In this document: piece after piece, positions 58,559-64,000 of the stretch
Layout of the letters: each line of letters opens with the position of its first letter
How positions within the stretch are numbered: position 1 is the stretch's first letter
Source of the DNA: Channallabes apus
Lineage: Eukaryota > Chordata > Actinopteri > Siluriformes > Clariidae
DNA: 64,000 bases
Direction: 5' to 3'
Assembly: GCA_030522415.1 (NCBI GenBank)
Contig: CM060113.1
Location: forward strand, 10,798,065-10,862,064
Program-made: the position numbers and the translations under genes
The notes under the pieces: model-generated
Told to the model about the DNA's origin: nothing
Seen by the model: only the letters and a program-made list of their open reading frames with translations
Databases searched by the model: none

Positions 58559-61500
58559 ATGGCATTTAACCTGCAAAATTTTATCGACAATCCCTCATGG
58601 GAGGTAATTGAAAAATGCAGGAAAGATGACTTGCTTATAATAGCTACCCACTATCAAATTCCTGTGTCAAAGCAATCCTTAAAGAAGCAAATTAAAGCCG
58701 AAGTGATAGATCGGCTATGCGAATTGGGAGTTTTAACATTAGCTGATGCGGATAGAGAGACTGATCCTCATGGCGATAGGCATGATGTGCTTGAGACAGG
58801 CAAAGAGGAGGTAGAGACGGCCGAGTCGGACACTAATGTGGACGTCGGACCTGTTTTGCCACCCTTTGAACCCTTTTCACCAAGCACTCCCAGTTCAAGG
58901 GAGGAGTTGCATACCAAGGTGAGACTGGCACGGCTCCGTCTGGAGGCAGAGGAGCGAGCACAAGCCCGCCAAGCAGAGTTTGATCTGCGTCTAGAAGTCC
59001 GCAAGCTCGAAATTCAGGCCGATAAGGAAGTGAGGCTGCGTAAATTGGATATTGAAGCAGCTATGAGCGCTGCAATTCCTCTTACGCAGCCAAGCCTCTC
59101 ATCGGTGGCTGCTAATTCGACTCATCCTGGCTCCACCACATTTGACGTGGGAAAACACATTGCTTTGGTACCCAATTTTAGAGAATCGGAAGTGGACAGC
59201 TATTTTAACGCTTTTGAGCGAATAGCGACTTCTTTGGGTTGGCCTAAAGATGTGTGGTCACTGCTACTGCAATGCAAGTTAGTCGGCAAAGCTTTAGAAG
59301 TGTACTCTACTTTGTCGTTGGAGGATGGCTTGAAATATGATGTGGTTAAATCGGCCATACTCAGGGCATATGAGTTGGTTCCAGAGGCCTACAGGCAACG
59401 GTTTCGTAATCGTAAGAAAAACGCTACCCAAACCTTCGTAGAATTTGCACGGGAGAAGTCAATTCTTTTTGACAAATGGTGTACCGCTAGTAAGGCAGAC
59501 GACTTCACCTCACTCAGGGAGCTAATGTTACTCGAGGAGTTCAAGCAATGCCTTCCAGAGAGGATGGTAAGATATCTAAATGAGCAAAAAGTGACAACAT
59601 TATCGCAAGCCGCAGTCTTGGCGGATGAGTTTGTGCTTACACATAAAAATGTTTTTCAGACAGTTGGACTTGAAATGAGTTCAGTTCCTAGGGCTGTAGT
59701 GAACGTTCAGCCACCCAAGCAAAATGGTGAGCAGTCTAAAGAGACCCGAGAATGTTTTTATTGCCATAAGAAAGGACACGTGATCGCTAGCTGCCTGACC
59801 CTGAAGCGTAAACAGCAGTCTCAAAGAAAGGAGGTTGCATTGGTTAACTCTGCTAGCTCATGTTTGTTGCCTGAACAGGGAAAGGAATTGCCGGACCCCA
59901 CTTATTTACCTTTCTTGTTTAAAGGGTTTGTTTCATTGACTGGTAAAAAGGATGACCAGGTAGAGGTCCAGATATTGCGTGATACAGGAGTCGCACAGTC
60001 CTTTATACGTACTGACGTCCTCCCTTTTTCAAGTCAATCATCAGTTGGATCCAGCAGGCTAGTGCAAAGTTTCAGTATGGAAGTTATGAAAGTACCCATA
60101 CATCGTATACATCTGCAGTCTGACATGGTTACTGATTTTGTAGAGGTAGGGGTATGTTCTGCATTACCAGTAAAAGGTGTATCTTTCATCTTGGGTAATG
60201 ACCTAGCTGGTGAGAAGGTGATACCTTCACTAGAGGTTGTAGATGATTTACCGACCCAACCTAAGACAGATGACTTGTTTCAGAGATACCCAAGTGCATT
60301 TCCTGCATGCGCAGTTACTCGGGCACAAGCAAAAAAAGATAATGACATATCTTTATCTGACTCCTTCTTCGTTACAGACGCTGAGTCTGGGGAACTGGTA
60401 GAAACTGAGTTCGGCCCCAGCGACCAGGTGAGGGAAGTTGTAATGGGCGATATTTTGCCCTTGGTAGTCACTCAGGAAAAACTTATCGAAGCTCAAAAGA
60501 CTGATCCTTCATTGGCAAAATGCTTTAAATCAGTGGAGAACTGCAAATTAAATAATGTTTCATTCTTTGTTAAAGATGGGTTACTTATGCGGAAATGGCA
60601 TAAAAGTACTTCTGTAGAGGACGAGTGGAACATAGTTTATCAGGTGGTAGTTCCCATGGTCTTTCGTCAGCAAGTTTTGTCATTAGGGCATGATCATGCG
60701 CTATCAGGACACCTAGGAATAACAAAAACCTACAATCGCATCCTTCAACATTTTTTTTGGCACGGACTTAAGCGAGATGTAATACGGTATTGTAAGACTT
60801 GTCACATTTGTCAGTATGTGGGTAAGCCTAATCAGGTGATCCCACCAGCTCCGTTGATCCCGATTCCTGTTCTGGGCGAACCTTTTGAACACGTCATAGT
60901 AGACTGTGTGGGGCCTTTGCCAAAGTCTAAATCTGGTAATCAGTTTTTGCTCACGATTATGTGCACCGCTACCAGATACCCAGAGGCTATCCCACTTCGC
61001 AAAGTTACAGCTAAAGCAGTAGTCAAAACTTTGATAAAGTTTTTTACTACGTTCGGTTTACCTAAGGTTGTACAAACAGATCGAGGTACCAATTTTCTGT
61101 CAAAGTTGTGTTCACAAGTCTTTAACACATTGAACATTACACACCGTACTTCTAGTGCTTATCATCCTGAAAGTCAGGGAATGTTGGAAAGATTCCACCA
61201 GACCTTAAAAGCAATGTTGAGGAAGTATTGTATTGAGACGGGCAACGAGTGGGATGAAGGCGTCCCTTTGCTTCTATTTTCAATTCGAGAAACAGTGCAA
61301 GAATCCCTGAGGTTTAGTCCATCAGAATTGGTTTTTGGGCATACTGTAAGGGGACCGCTAAAAGCTTTAAAAGAGAGGATGTTGGGTATTGAGGTGAGTG
61401 AGAAAACCAACGTGTTAGACTACGTAAGCAAATTTCGTGAGAGACTAAAGAAATCTTGTGCTTCAGCTCGTGAGTCTTTGTCCAAAGTTCAAGGGGAGAT

Positions 61501-63289
61501 GAAAGCGCGCTATGATAAAGGTGCCGTGACCAGGGCTTTTGCAGTCGGTGACCAGGTATTGGTCCTACTTCCTATTCCAGGGTCTACGTTGTCTGCGCGA
61601 TTTTCTGGGCCATACGAAATTTTGGAGAGGACAAGTGAGACTGATTACGTGATCAAGACTCCCGATAGAAAGCGGCAAAAACGACTTTGTCATATAAACA
61701 TGTTAAAAACTTATCACGCTAGAGATGCTATGGAGCCTCTCACCACTGACAAGGGAACGGAAGTAGTTTTCCCAGTGAGTATTGCTTGTGATCATGGCTT
61801 AAGTCTGGAGGAAGAGAATGGTGACCTGGATGGTTTTAAGATTGATGGAGTCCCGTTGTCTGCCAGATTACCAAACTCCGAAACCCTGTCAAACTTGGCA
61901 AGTTTTTTACACCACCTTAGTGCTGACCAAAGACAAGATATAGTTGACCTCCTTAGCAAATTTCCTTCTATCTTAGGTGATGTTCCCACAATAACAAACG
62001 TACTCCAGCATGATATTATGATAAACAACTCCCAGCCCATTAAACAGCATCCTTATAGACTTAACACAGTTAAAAGAGGTTTAATGAAGCTGGAAACTCA
62101 GTACTTGTTGGAAAAGGGGTTAGCTAAGCCCAGCATTAGTCCATGGAGCTCTCCATGTTTGTTGGTAGAAAAATCCGATGGTACTAAGCGTTTTTGCACT
62201 GACTATAGACGCGTAAACGCCGTGACGATACCCGATTGTTTCCCAATGCCAAGAATGGAGGATTGTGTCGACAGTGTAGGGTCAGCAAAGTTCGTCAGTA
62301 AGTTGGACCTTCTTAAAGGATACTGGCAAGTTCCCTTGACCGCCAGGGCATCCGAAATTTCAGCCTTTGTAACCCCGGACTGTTTCTTACAGTATAACGT
62401 TATGCCTTTTGGGTTGCGAAATGCTGCGGCGACATTTCAAAGACTGGTAAACTTGGTGCTCACTGACATCCCCAATTGCAACGCTTATCTTGACGATCTG
62501 GTTGTTTATTCACAGACTTGGCCCGAACATGTATCGTTGTTGGAAACCGTACTTAAACGGTTAGAGAAAGCATCCTTAACTTTAAATTTGGCAAAATGTG
62601 AAATTGGCAAAGCAACAGTGACCTATTTAGGTAAACAAGTAGGACAAGGTAAAGTGCGACCGGTAACAGCAAAAATTTCAGCAATTAATGAGTTCCCTAG
62701 GCCAAAAACCAGGCGAGAATTACGACGATTTTTGGGTATGGCTGGTTACTATCGGTGCTTTTGTCGGAACTTTTCCTCTGTTGCGGTTCCGCTGACTTCC
62801 CTACTTAGTCCTTCAGAACCGTTTGTGTGGTCACCTGAATGTCAGATTGCTTTTGATAATATTAAAGCTCTGTTGTGCAGCGGGCCTGTGTTGTCTGCCC
62901 CAGATTTTATGGTTGGATTTAAACTGGAAGTCGACGCAAGTGAAGTAGGAGCTGGTGCTGTTCTTTTACAGGAAGACAAGGATGGAATCAACCACCCTGT
63001 TTGTTACTTCTCAAAGAAGTTCAGTAAAAGTCAACGTAATTATTCAACGATAGAGAAGGAGGCTCTGGCCTTGCTGTTAGCGCTGCAGCACTTCGAGGTC
63101 TACGTTGGTTCTTCTATTCATCCTGTTGTGGTTTACACAGATCATAACCCGCTAACTTTTATTTCTCGTATGCGTAATCAGAACCAGAGGTTGATGAGAT
63201 GGTCTCTCATCATCCAAAACTACAATCTTGACATTATGTATAAAAGAGGTACGGATAACGTAGTGGCAGATGCGCTGTCCCGAGTTTAA
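58559..63289 (+). CDS. Gag-Pol polyprotein, Gmr1-like Ty3/Gypsy, single intact frame
   Basis: 1576 codons from ATG 58559 (CCATGG context) to TAA 63287-63289, with no stop or frameshift. In order: Gag with a charged coiled-coil-like stretch (about 115-165) and a capsid-like region (about 210-365), CCHC knuckle CFYCHKKGHVIASC at 399, protease LRDTG with Asp475, integrase HHCC zinc finger (about 710-760) and DD35E core (Asp782, Asp841, Glu877), GPYEIL domain (about 1020), then RT with YLDD (Asp1312/Asp1313) and RNase H with Asp1459 and YTDHNPL. It ends in VADALSRV, a usual RNase H end, right before the 3' LTR. The products would build a particle, copy the RNA and integrate it. All catalytic residues are present; Gag and Pol are fused without a recoding signal. 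No envelope gene. Confidence 0.95.
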   Translation: MAFNLQNFIDNPSWEVIEKCRKDDLLIIATHYQIPVSKQSLKKQIKAEVIDRLCELGVLTLADADRETDPHGDRHDVLETGKEEVETAESDTNVDVGPVLPPFEPFSPSTPSSREELHTKVRLARLRLEAEERAQARQAEFDLRLEVRKLEIQADKEVRLRKLDIEAAMSAAIPLTQPSLSSVAANSTHPGSTTFDVGKHIALVPNFRESEVDSYFNAFERIATSLGWPKDVWSLLLQCKLVGKALEVYSTLSLEDGLKYDVVKSAILRAYELVPEAYRQRFRNRKKNATQTFVEFAREKSILFDKWCTASKADDFTSLRELMLLEEFKQCLPERMVRYLNEQKVTTLSQAAVLADEFVLTHKNVFQTVGLEMSSVPRAVVNVQPPKQNGEQSKETRECFYCHKKGHVIASCLTLKRKQQSQRKEVALVNSASSCLLPEQGKELPDPTYLPFLFKGFVSLTGKKDDQVEVQILRDTGVAQSFIRTDVLPFSSQSSVGSSRLVQSFSMEVMKVPIHRIHLQSDMVTDFVEVGVCSALPVKGVSFILGNDLAGEKVIPSLEVVDDLPTQPKTDDLFQRYPSAFPACAVTRAQAKKDNDISLSDSFFVTDAESGELVETEFGPSDQVREVVMGDILPLVVTQEKLIEAQKTDPSLAKCFKSVENCKLNNVSFFVKDGLLMRKWHKSTSVEDEWNIVYQVVVPMVFRQQVLSLGHDHALSGHLGITKTYNRILQHFFWHGLKRDVIRYCKTCHICQYVGKPNQVIPPAPLIPIPVLGEPFEHVIVDCVGPLPKSKSGNQFLLTIMCTATRYPEAIPLRKVTAKAVVKTLIKFFTTFGLPKVVQTDRGTNFLSKLCSQVFNTLNITHRTSSAYHPESQGMLERFHQTLKAMLRKYCIETGNEWDEGVPLLLFSIRETVQESLRFSPSELVFGHTVRGPLKALKERMLGIEVSEKTNVLDYVSKFRERLKKSCASARESLSKVQGEMKARYDKGAVTRAFAVGDQVLVLLPIPGSTLSARFSGPYEILERTSETDYVIKTPDRKRQKRLCHINMLKTYHARDAMEPLTTDKGTEVVFPVSIACDHGLSLEEENGDLDGFKIDGVPLSARLPNSETLSNLASFLHHLSADQRQDIVDLLSKFPSILGDVPTITNVLQHDIMINNSQPIKQHPYRLNTVKRGLMKLETQYLLEKGLAKPSISPWSSPCLLVEKSDGTKRFCTDYRRVNAVTIPDCFPMPRMEDCVDSVGSAKFVSKLDLLKGYWQVPLTARASEISAFVTPDCFLQYNVMPFGLRNAAATFQRLVNLVLTDIPNCNAYLDDLVVYSQTWPEHVSLLETVLKRLEKASLTLNLAKCEIGKATVTYLGKQVGQGKVRPVTAKISAINEFPRPKTRRELRRFLGMAGYYRCFCRNFSSVAVPLTSLLSPSEPFVWSPECQIAFDNIKALLCSGPVLSAPDFMVGFKLEVDASEVGAGAVLLQEDKDGINHPVCYFSKKFSKSQRNYSTIEKEALALLLALQHFEVYVGSSIHPVVVYTDHNPLTFISRMRNQNQRLMRWSLIIQNYNLDIMYKRGTDNVVADALSRV

Positions 63290-63342
63290 ACACTAGAGTA
63301 TTGTGGTGTTTTTTTTTTTTTTTTCAAACATATACGTTTGTT

Positions 63343-63356
63343 CTTAAGGGTGTGGG
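63343..63356 (+). other. Polypurine tract
   Basis: AAGGGTGTGGG immediately before the 3' LTR, with a T-rich run (63308-63324) upstream. It is interrupted by two T, so a weak match to a PPT, but in the right place for plus-strand priming. Confidence 0.6.
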
Positions 63357-64000
63357 TGTTACGTCCCGTAGTATTTTGCATGTATTTTGGTGCCTATGTC
63401 TTTCAGGTCCTGGGATTGGGCATCGCACCCGTCAATCATGGTTTCCAGCGCGACCGCGATTCCCGTGGGAACCAATGAGACTGCCCTAGCCGAGTATAAG
63501 AACCCGGAAGTGACGCAGCCAGCGGCGGCTTTTGTTTCATTCATGTATATGTTGTTATGGTGATGCTATACTTCCGGTATTCTGTATGTTGTTATGGTGA
63601 TTTGTGAATGGTGTGTTGCGTGATACGCTACTCTCTCTCTACGTGTATCGTTCGTCCCAACTCCGCCTGGGACGAGTTCTTGGACGTGTCTCTATTCGCG
63701 GTGTCGAGTCCAGGTTAGTACCCCCTAGGGTTTACATAAACAGCACGTAGAGTTAGACTTTGTTTAGACACACTAGATAGGAGTGAGAGCTACTTGTTGT
63801 ACTTATGTTTTGGCTAGTTAGTGTAGTTAGCGGGCATCCCAAGCCCTGATTTTGTTTTCATTGTGTTTATAGGTTAGATTGACTGCCGCGCATAAGTTAG
63901 AAGGTGTTTTGTTTTATTTATTTCTTTGATTTAAGCTCTGCTCGTGGCTCCCACCATTGAATGCCTATTTATTACTTTGTATATATTTTCTGTAAATATT
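63357..64000 (+). repeat. 3' LTR, first 644 of about 889 bp
   Basis: Starts TGTTACG as the 5' LTR does. Differences from it include CCGGCGG/CCAGCGG, CATATATATG/CATGTATATG, a cluster in the TGTGTG/TTGCGTG stretch near 63612-63622, and CCCGGTACG/CCTGGGACG. The window ends inside it. Confidence 0.95.

Larger units (their letters stand above)
57508..64000 (+). mobile_element. Ty3/Gypsy retrotransposon of Gmr1-like type (INT before RT), 3' end outside window
   Basis: 5' LTR 57508-58396, primer site 58401-58413, Gag-Pol 58559-63289, purine tract just before 63357, and 3' LTR from 63357 to beyond 64000. Pol order is protease, integrase, RT, RNase H, whereas normal Ty3/Gypsy has integrase last. The Gmr1 group of fish and other deuterostomes is known for this order. 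Inserted in the RT of a LINE. The target duplication cannot be checked because the right flank is outside. Confidence 0.93.

Noticed and set aside
58559..63289. An endogenous retrovirus with envelope
   Set aside because: The tRNA-Pro primer site is retrovirus-like, but there is no room or frame for an envelope between 63289 and the 3' LTR at 63357, and the pol order is Gmr1-like.
63301..63544. Small frames repeated at 57500-57695 and 63301-63544, on both strands
   Set aside because: Identical because they lie in the two LTRs; chance frames in LTR DNA.

Overview
The window is vertebrate, almost certainly teleost, nuclear DNA. It is AT-rich, with long CA/TA microsatellites, several degenerate Tc1-like transposons, many DANA/Mermaid-like (V-SINE) retroposons, CR1/L2/Rex1-type and RTE-type LINEs, and a Ty3/Gypsy retrotransposon. 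The repeat repertoire would suit an otophysan fish such as a catfish, but that placement is an inference.

The only host gene I can support is slitrk4, at 14089-16590 (+). It is a single coding exon of 833 aa for a SLITRK-type neuronal adhesion protein: signal peptide, two LRR blocks, one transmembrane helix and a cytoplasmic tail with a conserved C-terminus. It is preceded by a CpG-containing, pyrimidine-rich 5' region (about 12755-13552) with a good splice donor, a ~0.5 kb intron in the 5'UTR, and an acceptor 40 nt before the ATG. It is followed by a ~1.7 kb AT-rich 3'UTR-like stretch. No other host coding exon is evident.

Layout. 1-8.5 kb: Tc1 relics, two V-SINEs, and an old LINE relic split by a 3.3 kb insertion that holds an unclassified 0.8 kb repeat and a 1.77 kb terminal-inverted-repeat element with a palindromic MITE nested inside. 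8.5-12.7 kb: mostly anonymous AT-rich DNA. 12.7-18.4 kb: slitrk4. 18.4-36 kb: intergenic DNA with SINEs, Tc1 relics, an RTE LINE 3' end, short local duplications, a second copy of the 0.8 kb repeat, and two quiet stretches that could hold conserved enhancers. 36-38.5 kb: a near full-length but broken Tc1 element inside another repeat. 38.5-54.9 kb: anonymous DNA, LINE and Tc1 relics, and a young-looking tRNA-Gly-headed SINE with a 16 bp target duplication. 54.9-57.5 kb: a LINE with a near-complete endonuclease ORF and a broken RT ORF. 57.5-64 kb: a Ty3/Gypsy element inserted in that LINE.

The most striking element is that Ty3/Gypsy copy. Its single 1576-codon Gag-Pol frame is intact, its integrase lies upstream of the reverse transcriptase/RNase H (the Gmr1-type order, the reverse of ordinary Ty3/Gypsy), it has a tRNA-Pro-type primer site, and its LTRs are about 98% alike by eye. 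It looks recent and possibly still competent. The 3' LTR runs off the window.

All family assignments were made by reading motifs. No searches were run. Boundaries of degenerate repeats are approximate.
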